55,369 nucleotides of DNA. Origin: CALFVT01 sp964513675. Its GTDB lineage: Bacteria > Pseudomonadota > Alphaproteobacteria > Caulobacterales > Maricaulaceae. Where the stretch lies: contig CAZEOD010000016.1 of the NCBI GenBank assembly GCA_964513675.1, positions 1 to 55,369 of the forward strand, given 5' to 3'. The stretch's first letter is position 1, and each line of letters opens with the position of its first letter. The notes beneath the pieces are model-generated. The model was not told where the DNA came from and did no database searches. It was given only the letters and a program-made list of their open reading frames with translations. The translations under genes and the position numbers were made by a program. Positions 34,399-42,500 of this stretch are shown in pieces.

Positions 34399-35097
34399 CT
34401 ACATCATCGAGGCGACAGCCTCAGCATGCTCATCCAGCGCTTTAGCGCCCCTCGGCGTCAGGCCATAAATGCCGCGGTCAATTTTCTCAAACCAGCCATA
34501 ATGATTAGCGGCCATCAGGGCTCTCGCCTTTTCAAATCCTGCCATTTTCGCGACATAAGAGGCCTTGCACGCCCCTTCATTATGTAAAACTTTGGCGCAG
34601 CGTAGCGCCCCTTGCCGGTAAGATGTCATCTGCCCGGATGAGGTCATACCGCCTTTATTCGGATCCCCGTGGCGGCGATCAAATTCTGACAAAAGCTTGA
34701 CTTTCTTGGCTTTAATCTTTCGCGGCGTAAACGGGGCAGGATCGCAGTGAACCACCACTTTTCTATCAGATAGTCGCACCGTAATTAATCCAAGCCGTAG
34801 CCGCCGGCAGAGCATTTTATTTCGCCGAATAGCCGTCATCGCCGCCTTACCAGATTTACGCGGCACAGCAATATAGACCTTATCTGTCATGGATTGGCGG
34901 TTAATCGCTTGATGGAATAAAGTCAGCGAAAATCCGGTTTTAAGCTCGATTATAATAGGCTCGTCATCATCTTTAGCCAGCGGAATCGCCACCATATCCG
35001 CCGCGCCAATTTCGCCTTTGACCTGATATCCCAAAGCCGTGAAATAAGCTTTTATCGGGTTGTAAAGATCCGTCTCTTTTATCGGAGTCTTAACGAT
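34399..35097 (-). CDS. DUF2161 protein with PD-(D/E)XK nuclease-like fold, non-AUG start
   Basis: Resembles DUF2161 proteins, predicted PD-(D/E)XK-type phosphodiesterases: GYQVKGEIGAADMVAI, then IIIELKTGFSLTLFHQAINRQ (E-x-K catalytic segment). The C-terminal half is a DUF2161-type winged-helix-like region. The family's N-terminal ETDLYNPIKAYF lies upstream of the first canonical start codon (TTG at 35034). The frame is open back to the spt stop and has no ATG, GTG or TTG before ETDLY. An AUC at 35097, seven bases after the AAGGGAG at the spt stop, is the best candidate start; ATA at 35082 is another. It is translationally coupled to spt. Confidence 0.75.
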   Translation of the reverse strand: MVKTPIKETDLYNPIKAYFTALGYQVKGEIGAADMVAIPLAKDDDEPIIIELKTGFSLTLFHQAINRQSMTDKVYIAVPRKSGKAAMTAIRRNKMLCRRLRLGLITVRLSDRKVVVHCDPAPFTPRKIKAKKVKLLSEFDRRHGDPNKGGMTSSGQMTSYRQGALRCAKVLHNEGACKASYVAKMAGFEKARALMAANHYGWFEKIDRGIYGLTPRGAKALDEHAEAVASMM

Positions 35098-35109
35098 GAT
35101 ACGGCTCCC

Positions 35110-36333
35110 TTAACCCGCCACTTTGGCCATCATATCTTTCATAAGCTGACCTTCAAGGCCTTTTAACTCTGCAAATTTTGCGACAATGATATTTATACCC
35201 GCTTCGGTATGCGCGGCAGAGAGGCTGATACGTAGCAAGCTAGAGCTTTGCGGAGTCCCCGGCGGTACAGCGAGGTTCACATAAACACCGTTATTGAGCA
35301 GCCAGTTCCATTCCATCGCGCAAATCGCTTCATTCGGACGGCGCACAGCAATAACCGGACTCGGATCCGCACAAAGCTCATAGCCAAGATCTGATAGCCC
35401 CTTATGGAGCTGTGCCGCGCGGTCTTTCAAATTATTGCGTAAATGACCGCCCGCTTTGATTTTATCAACGGCAACGCGGGCCGCGCATATATTGGCGGGC
35501 GTCGCAGAGGCCGTGAACATATAGGGGCGCATGACTTTGCGGGTGACTTCAAACTGCGCATGTTTGGAGGCGCAAAACCCGCCGACACTGGCAAGGCTTT
35601 TGGAGAATGTGCCCGAGATAAAATCGACTTTATCTAAAACACCTTGCGCTTCTGCAATGCCGCAGCCCGTTGGGCCAAAGACGCCGTAACTATGGGCTTC
35701 GTCAATATAAAGATAGCCGCCGTGACGGTGGGTGACGTCAATAAATTCATCAATCGGAGCGATGTCGCCAAACATCGAATACATACCTTCAATGACAACC
35801 AAGGCATTGCCGCCTTCAATCTCGCCTTGGCGGCGGAGACGCTTATCTAAGTCTTCGGGGTTATTATGACGAAACCGAATGGTCGAGGCATTGGTCAGCC
35901 GCGTGCCGTCAATAATACAAGCATGGGCATCCGCATCCATGAAGATAACATCTTTATCCCCCGCAAGGCCAGAAATCGCCGCGAGGTTTGTTTGATAGCC
36001 CGTGGTGAAAACAATGCAGCTTTCCATGCCCAGATGCTCTGCAAGGGCGGCTTCGAGATCGACATGTTCATGATAGCTGCCATTGGCCACGCGCGAGCCT
36101 GTCGTGCCGGTGCCGTGATCGTCTACCGCTTGTTTCGCCGCCGACATGCAATCCGCATCAAAGGTCAGGCCAAGGTAATTATTAGTCCCCGCCAGTAATA
36201 TCTCGCGATTACCAATGCGGCCGCGCGTCGCGTCAATGATATCATCAAATTTCACACCCAGCGCATCGCGCCCGATTTTATTCATCACATCTATCCGCTT
36301 TTGCAGCGGGGCATATTTATCAAAAAGGGACAT
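35110..36333 (-). CDS. spt: Serine palmitoyltransferase
   Basis: PLP-dependent alpha-oxoamine synthase that condenses L-serine with a fatty acyl thioester to form 3-oxosphinganine, the first committed sphingolipid step. NNYLGLT, GTGTTGSR, DEAHSYG (211-217) and the PLP lysine in GTFSKSLASVGGF (K245) are all present. Other family members make aminolevulinate or KAPA, but the adjacent acyl carrier protein, reductase and acyl-ACP synthetase match the Caulobacter sphingolipid operon, fixing the call as Spt. It has soluble bacterial length (407 residues). Confidence 0.92.
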   Translation of the reverse strand: MSLFDKYAPLQKRIDVMNKIGRDALGVKFDDIIDATRGRIGNREILLAGTNNYLGLTFDADCMSAAKQAVDDHGTGTTGSRVANGSYHEHVDLEAALAEHLGMESCIVFTTGYQTNLAAISGLAGDKDVIFMDADAHACIIDGTRLTNASTIRFRHNNPEDLDKRLRRQGEIEGGNALVVIEGMYSMFGDIAPIDEFIDVTHRHGGYLYIDEAHSYGVFGPTGCGIAEAQGVLDKVDFISGTFSKSLASVGGFCASKHAQFEVTRKVMRPYMFTASATPANICAARVAVDKIKAGGHLRNNLKDRAAQLHKGLSDLGYELCADPSPVIAVRRPNEAICAMEWNWLLNNGVYVNLAVPPGTPQSSSLLRISLSAAHTEAGINIIVAKFAELKGLEGQLMKDMMAKVAG

Positions 36334-36355
36334 AAAACGATTTAATCCGTCAAAA

Positions 36356-36601
36356 TTATTGCGATGTTAATTGCTGAACAGCGTTGACCAATTCACCAAC
36401 GGTTTTGATATCTGTGACCATTTCCATTGGAATTGAAATATCATAATGATCTTCAAGGCCCATAACCAAATCAAACACGGCGACTGAATCGACTTCCAAA
36501 TCACTGACGATACCACTCTGCCGCGAAATCGGTCTGTTTTCAGGATTATAAGGCTTTAACAGCTCGCAAACTTTTGCGTAAATTTCGTCGTTACTGGCCA
36601 T
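36356..36601 (-). CDS. acpR: Sphingolipid-dedicated acyl carrier protein
   Basis: An 81-residue acyl carrier protein. The phosphopantetheine serine is S39 in LEVDSVAVFDLVM; canonical ACPs have DSLD. It is embedded between reductase and spt genes. In Caulobacter the equivalent protein receives a fatty acid from a dedicated acyl-ACP synthetase and delivers it to Spt. The divergence from the fatty-acid-synthesis ACP motif supports a specialised role. Confidence 0.88.
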   Translation of the reverse strand: MASNDEIYAKVCELLKPYNPENRPISRQSGIVSDLEVDSVAVFDLVMGLEDHYDISIPMEMVTDIKTVGELVNAVQQLTSQ

Positions 36602-36618
36602 AAATGAATGATCTCGTT

Positions 36619-37536
36619 TTATTCTGGCCGCGCATTTATCGCGTCCATAGTTTCCCTTAATGCAATGTCAAACGGCGTTGGGCTGTCAATCGCGGCCGCC
36701 GCGCTCCAGTCTTCATATAGGAACTCGGAAAGTTTGCCTAGCGTCAAGTGTGGGTTAATCAAGCGGCGAAACAGGCCCGAATTTAGACCTGCAACCAGTT
36801 TCAATAAGGGCAGCGGAAGCGGAACAGCTTTGATCTTTCGGCCCATAACGCCGCTAGCTTGCTGCGCGAAATCAGTCCATGTCAAAGACGGGATACCGGC
36901 CGGCGTAAAAGGGGCCGCAGAGGCAGTCTCAACCGTAATCTGATCGGTAAGCACCCGCGCCAAGTCCGGCGCATATATCAAGGACAGCTTTCGGTTCCGC
37001 CAGCCCTTCCCGCCGGGCACAGGCAATATCCCTTTTTTCATACAGCTGAAAAACGGCGCTGTCGCGTCATCACCGGGGCCAAAAACAGCCGGCGCGCGAA
37101 TTATCACAGCCTCGCCGTTATAGTGATCGCTCAATGCCGCCTCGCCCGCCCGCTTTGACGCGGCATAACCAGAGAGCTGCGGCTGGCTGGCCGCTTGGGA
37201 TGAGAGGTAAACAAAGCGCGGCACATTATCCGCTTGGGCGCGCGCCGCAAGGCGAGCCGTCCCGCCTTCATTAACATCAAAAAAAGCGGCCTCGCTCGGG
37301 GCTTTAATCAGCCCCGCCATATGCAGCACAGCACCGGCGTCTTTTGTAAGCGCAGGCGGAATAGCAGATAGATCACCTTGAATAATCTGCGCGCCAAGAC
37401 GTGATAACGCCGCGGCTTTATCGGGGGTGCGGACAAGTAAACGCGGCGTAAACCCGCGCGAGATTATCTCTTTGACAACATAGGGGCCCAGAAACCCTGT
37501 GGCCCCTGTGATAGCAATGATAAGAGACCTTGGCAT
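36619..37536 (-). CDS. cerR: NAD-dependent epimerase/reductase, ceramide reductase candidate
   Basis: An extended short-chain dehydrogenase: GATGFLG (residues 11-17) binds NAD(P) and YAASKRAGE carries the catalytic Tyr-Lys pair. At 305 residues, and lying between acyl-ACP synthetase and acp genes, it corresponds to Caulobacter CerR. CerR reduces 3-oxoceramide to dihydroceramide after N-acylation. The assignment relies on gene order as much as on sequence. Confidence 0.82.
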   Translation of the reverse strand: MPRSLIIAITGATGFLGPYVVKEIISRGFTPRLLVRTPDKAAALSRLGAQIIQGDLSAIPPALTKDAGAVLHMAGLIKAPSEAAFFDVNEGGTARLAARAQADNVPRFVYLSSQAASQPQLSGYAASKRAGEAALSDHYNGEAVIIRAPAVFGPGDDATAPFFSCMKKGILPVPGGKGWRNRKLSLIYAPDLARVLTDQITVETASAAPFTPAGIPSLTWTDFAQQASGVMGRKIKAVPLPLPLLKLVAGLNSGLFRRLINPHLTLGKLSEFLYEDWSAAAAIDSPTPFDIALRETMDAINARPE

Positions 37537-37567
37537 AAGATACGGCTAGGACGCAGGCTTTAGCCGC

Positions 37568-39325
37568 CTAGCCTTTTGCCGCGCTAACAACTGTCAGTGG
37601 GCTTTCATTTTGCAAATCAATAATCGCGCCGCCAAGAAATTTTTCTTTGACCCTTGCGCGGGCTAATTTCCCCGAAGACGTGATAATCATAGAGCCGCGC
37701 GGCACGAGCTGTAACTTAACTGGCACGCCGACTTCAAGGCGAATTGCGGCTGAAACGGCGCTGTGAATTTCTTCGAGCATTTTACTATCGCGCGTCCGCG
37801 CTTCGAGCAGGAGACGAATTTCTTTCTCATCACCAGCCCCGCCGCTAGAAAAAGCACAGGCCCGACCGCAGCGATGCGGCGCGGCAGCTTGAGCTGCCCA
37901 CTCGAGGTCTTGTGGCCAGATATTGCGGCCATGCCATAAAATTAGATCTTTCGAGCGGCCGGTGACGACAAGCTGACCGTCAAGCCAATACCCCAGATCA
38001 CCTGTATCAAGCCATCCGGCGTCACTAAAAGCGGCCTCAGTCGCAGATTTATTACGGAAATATCCCGGCGAGACACTTGGCCCCTGTAAGCAAATACGGC
38101 CAATGGCCCCTGCGCCCGTTAGAACATTATTACTGAAATCACGAATTTCGATCGTATGGCCCGGCAAAACTTCACCGCAGGCAACAAAGGTGCGCTGATC
38201 TTCACTTGGCGTCAGATCATTCGCAGTTTGCGCAATCCCTTCGGCATTCGCTTTTTTCATATCAATCTTATGTTGTTTCAAACCTTGACCAAGCGGCGCG
38301 AATGTCGCGGCCAATGTGGTTTCCGCCAGACCATAGCTGGGCGTGAAACTTCCTGAATTAAACCCCATGGCTGCAAACAGATCAGAAAAGTCAGTCAGCG
38401 GTTCAGGCCGAACCATATCCCCGCCGATACCCGCAGCGCGCCATAATGACAAATCAAGCTCGCGGTCATTTCGCCAACGGCGCACGCAAAGCTCATAGCC
38501 AAAGGTTGGGCTATAAGACAATGTACCTTTGTGGTCGGAAATCAGTTGGAGCCATGTAATCGGGCGGCGCGTAAAATCTTGCGGGTCCATATAATCAACC
38601 GAAAGCTGACACATCATCGGCGCAACCATAAAGCCGATCAAGCCCATATCATGATACATCGGAAGCCAGCTTGTCGCGCGGTCATGCTCGGCCACTTTAA
38701 GACCATCGCGCGTAATGCCAAGGCAATTCGCGGTTACGCTTTTTTGTGACCCAATGATTCCCTTAGGAGAACTGGAACTGCCGGATGAGTATTGAATATA
38801 ACAGAGATCATCGGGGCCGTGCGGACGAATATCATCCGCTTTAGGAAGCTCGAAGACATCGTCAAATGTTAAAATCGGCGTGATATGATCATTCAGCGCA
38901 GAGCTCATGATCGGCTCCATAGAGGCCGGTGTAAAAATAGCGCGCAAATCTGCCGTATCGGCCATGCGCTGCAATTGACGCTCATAACTCCCGCGTCCGC
39001 CAAGGGTTACGGGTAGAGGCAGAGGCGCAGGAACAAGCCCTGCATATTGGCAAGCAAAGAAAAGAATCGCAAATTCAGGCGATGTTGTCGCGCAAATGCC
39101 AATACGGGCATTTTTATCCGCAAAACCAACAAGCCCTTTGGCTGTCTCAATCGCGCGACTACGCATCTCTTGATAGGTTAGAACCGTTTTAAGTTTACCG
39201 CGCGCATCAAAGAAGTTAAATCCCGTTTCGCCTTGTGCCGCATAATCAAGCCCTTCAGTCAGGGTTGAAAATGGACTATGTTTTAGCGCAATACCGCGCA
39301 TTGTGGGGCATGGGTTTATGGTCAT
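37568..39325 (-). CDS. aasR: Fatty acyl-AMP ligase-like acyl-ACP synthetase
   Basis: An ANL-superfamily adenylating enzyme of FAAL type, 585 residues. The phosphate-binding loop is YSSGSSSSPKG (179-189), and SWLPMYHDMGLIG and DTGDLGYW follow; the C-terminal lysine segment is SSGKLARARVKEKF. It activates a fatty acid and loads it on the neighbouring ACP, as AasR does in Caulobacter. It is the first gene of the operon and has a good promoter upstream. Confidence 0.88.
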   Translation of the reverse strand: MTINPCPTMRGIALKHSPFSTLTEGLDYAAQGETGFNFFDARGKLKTVLTYQEMRSRAIETAKGLVGFADKNARIGICATTSPEFAILFFACQYAGLVPAPLPLPVTLGGRGSYERQLQRMADTADLRAIFTPASMEPIMSSALNDHITPILTFDDVFELPKADDIRPHGPDDLCYIQYSSGSSSSPKGIIGSQKSVTANCLGITRDGLKVAEHDRATSWLPMYHDMGLIGFMVAPMMCQLSVDYMDPQDFTRRPITWLQLISDHKGTLSYSPTFGYELCVRRWRNDRELDLSLWRAAGIGGDMVRPEPLTDFSDLFAAMGFNSGSFTPSYGLAETTLAATFAPLGQGLKQHKIDMKKANAEGIAQTANDLTPSEDQRTFVACGEVLPGHTIEIRDFSNNVLTGAGAIGRICLQGPSVSPGYFRNKSATEAAFSDAGWLDTGDLGYWLDGQLVVTGRSKDLILWHGRNIWPQDLEWAAQAAAPHRCGRACAFSSGGAGDEKEIRLLLEARTRDSKMLEEIHSAVSAAIRLEVGVPVKLQLVPRGSMIITSSGKLARARVKEKFLGGAIIDLQNESPLTVVSAAKG

Positions 39326-39438
39326 TATCTATCCCGAGTAGCGTCACGAGGCGCAAAGCGCCCCCCCTTTTTCAAGGGTGTTATCGAAAATTCACCTTAA
39401 TTTGTAAAGCTTTTACGACGAAATTGCGGGAAATTACG

Positions 39439-39466
39439 GTAATATTTTAGACACAAAATATGTCAA
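39439..39466 (-). promoter_or_regulatory. Sigma-70-like promoter of the sphingolipid operon
   Basis: On the minus strand a perfect -35 TTGACA (39466-39461) is followed after 16 bp by TATTAC (39444-39439). It lies in AT-rich DNA ~115 bp before the acyl-ACP synthetase start. Confidence 0.5.
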
Positions 39467-39492
39467 TTTATGACGAAATGTAACAAAAACCC

Positions 39493-39512
39493 AAAAAACC
39501 GATGGTTTTCGG
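39493..39512 (-). terminator. Probable terminator after the glutamate dehydrogenase gene
   Basis: Minus strand: CCGA/TCGG short stem around AAACCA, or alternatively AAAACC/GGTTTT with a 3-base loop, followed by a run of six T, 15-35 bases after the stop codon. Confidence 0.5.
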
Positions 39513-39526
39513 CTTAGAAAGCTCCC

Positions 39527-42500
39527 TTATTTGAGCAAGTCTTGCAACTGTGCATATAGAATAGAGAATTTTGCAACCGTCCAATTCCCCGTTCCAGAGA
39601 TATTTCTGACCCGATTAAAATAGCCTCCCAAATCATCAAACTGACCTTTTGCCCAGCGGCGAAGCTCTGGCAAACTCGCATCATCTTGATCTAATATCTT
39701 ATTATTATTGACATAAAGAGCCGCGAATTTACGCTGTAAACCATAGAAATCATCGGCCAGTTTACGCAAAGCGAGCCGGTCCCAATGCCCGTCTCCGCTA
39801 ACGTCTAATAAGGCATTGCGAATACGGTCGACCCAAAATACAGCCCCCATTTGATAAAACAGGGTCGGCGCAATATTAATATCAACACCGCAATCTTCAC
39901 TCAGCAAGGTAATATCAAAGCCCGAAGCGCGCGAGCGCAATAAAGAGACTTTAATCGCCAGCGCCGCAGGAATAGCCTGAGACTTATAAACATCTTGTCG
40001 TTCCTTGGCGCGTTTTTGGTCATATGATGATAGACGGTTCACCCACTCGGTATTAATCAAAGACTGAACCGGCATAAAGCGAGACATATTCGTCTCCACA
40101 TCACCGTCCAAACCTTGGCGTGTCAACCACACACAAACTCGCAATAGCACATTGGCAATCTCACGCCGAAGCGCCGTTTGCGCCGCCGCCTCGACTTTAT
40201 TATCCAGCGCCTCAATTTCGTCCATTAACCCATCAAGGCCCAATGTTTGGCGCGCAATGATGAAGGCTTTTGCAATATTTTCAGATGTCGTTTGAACATG
40301 TTCGGAAACACGCAAGACAAAGAGGGCCCCGCCCATATCTACCATATCATTAACAAGGCGTGAGGTTATAATTTCGCGGCGAAGGCGATGCTTCTTTTGC
40401 GCTGTCTTAAAGCCCTGAATGGCCGGCGGAAAATAATGCGTCATGACAGGATCTAAAACCGGATCATCGGCAACCGGCGTCGAAATAAGCGCATCAAAAG
40501 TCACATTTTTCACATAGGCCATCAGCACCGCCAGCTCAGGCCGGGTCAGATAATGCCCGTTTTTCTGGCGTGTTTCCATTTCGCTTCGGCTTGGCAAGCC
40601 CTCAACATGCCGGTCTAGCAAGCCTGCGGTTTCAAGCTGCCGCATCAAGCGCTCATAACCGCCGTGATCCACATTAGCCGAAGCCTGCGCCATAGAGAGC
40701 GCGCCGGTTTGGTCATAATTATGCTGCAAGACCAAAAGCCCAACATCATCGGTCATATCAGCCAAAAGCTGATTACGGTCAGCCGCTTTCAACTCGCCTT
40801 GGGCAATGGCTTCACGTAAAAGTATTTTTATATTCACTTCATTATCAGATGAATCGACACCGGCGGAATTATCAATGGCATCCGTATTAATAGCGCCGCC
40901 GTTTTGCGCAAATTCAATACGGCCCGCTTGGGTCAGGCCAAGATTCGCGCCTTCGCCAATCACAGCGGCTCCAACCTGCTGCGCATTAACGCGGATCATA
41001 TCATTGGCTTTATCCATCACATCCGAATGGTTTTCGGACGCGGCTTTAATATAAGTCCCAATTCCGCCAAACCATAATAGCTCACATTCAGACTTTAACA
41101 GCGCATGTAATAGCTCATCCGGCGTAACCGCATCAGCGCTTAGGCCGGTGATGGATTTTATCTCTGCCGTTAATTTAATAGACTTTGCCGCGCGGGAGAA
41201 AACACCGCCGCCCTTGGAAATAATCTCGGTTTTATAATCCTGCCAAGACGAGCGCCCACGTTTAAATAAGCGGCGGCGCTCGCGGAAAGACGCCTTAATA
41301 TCTGGATCGGGGTCAATGAAAATATCACGGTGGTCAAAGGCCGCGAGCAACCGAATCTGTTTGGATAGCAGCATACCATTACCGAAAACATCGCCGGACA
41401 TATCGCCAACGCCAATGACGCTGAAGGGCTCGCGCTGGATATCTTTACCGCGCTCCCGGAAATGACGCTTAACCGCTTCCCAGCCGCCGCGCGCAGTAAT
41501 ACCCATCGCTTTGTGGTCATAGCCAACAGAGCCGCCCGAGGCAAAAGCATCATCGAGCCAAAAGCCGTAATCTGCGGCAACACCATTCGCAATATCGGAA
41601 AATGTCGCCGTGCCTTTATCGGCCGCAACAACCAGATAAGGGTCAGGATCATCCCAGCAAATCGTGTTTTCAGGCGATTTCACGCCGTCTTCAACATAGT
41701 TATCTGTGATGTCCAAAAGACCCGAAATAAATATCTTATAAGCTTTCACCCCGGCTGCAATGAAATCATCGCGCGAGCCGCCGCTCGGGAGCTGTTTGGG
41801 AACAAAACCGCCCTTCGAGCCGACAGGCACAATCACAGAGTTTTTCACCTGCTGCGCTTTGACAAGCCCTAAGACCTCGGCGCGGAAATCCTCAGCTCGA
41901 TCAGACCAGCGCAACCCGCCGCGTGCCACGGGGCCAAATCGAAGATGCACACCATCGAGCACTGGCGAGCTGACAAAAATCTCGCGGTAAGGTTTGGGCG
42001 CAGGGAGGGCTTCAATATCACGGCTCGCGAATTTCACTGACATATAGGGCTTCGGCTCGCCGCCCTCTGCCGCCTGATACATATTTGTGCGCAGCGCCGC
42101 TTTCACGGCCGCCATCATCCGCCGCAAGACACGGTCATGATCCAGCCGTGAGACTTTATCAAGACCGGCGTTAATCGCCTTTAACGCTTTATCGACAGCC
42201 TCTTGGCGCGCCGTTTTATCGCCAAAATCTGGCGCAAATTTCGCCGTCTTCAAAAGAATTAATTGCCGCGTCACCTCTGGATATAATAATAAAGCCTCAA
42301 TCTGCGTTTCTTTTAAAGGATCAAGCCCAGATTGACGCCGATAGGCTGCGATAAGCCGTAAAAAAGCGATATCGCGCCAATTCGCCGCCAAAGGGAGGAT
42401 CAACGCATTAAACCCGTCATCTTCATTTCGGCCGAGCCATGTTTGAACACAAGCCGTTTCAAAGACCGCGCGTGACGTTTTATCAACATTAATGCCACCG

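Noticed and set aside
39361..39367. Run of seven C as a phase-variable tract
   Set aside because: It lies in the 5' leader region ~40 bp upstream of the acyl-ACP synthetase start, is short, and is not flanked by a matched promoter spacer.
40806..41990. Long opposite-strand open frames across the glutamate dehydrogenase gene
   Set aside because: They are shadows of a strongly supported gene, with no family features or ribosome-binding sites. Similar antisense frames occur across many genes here.
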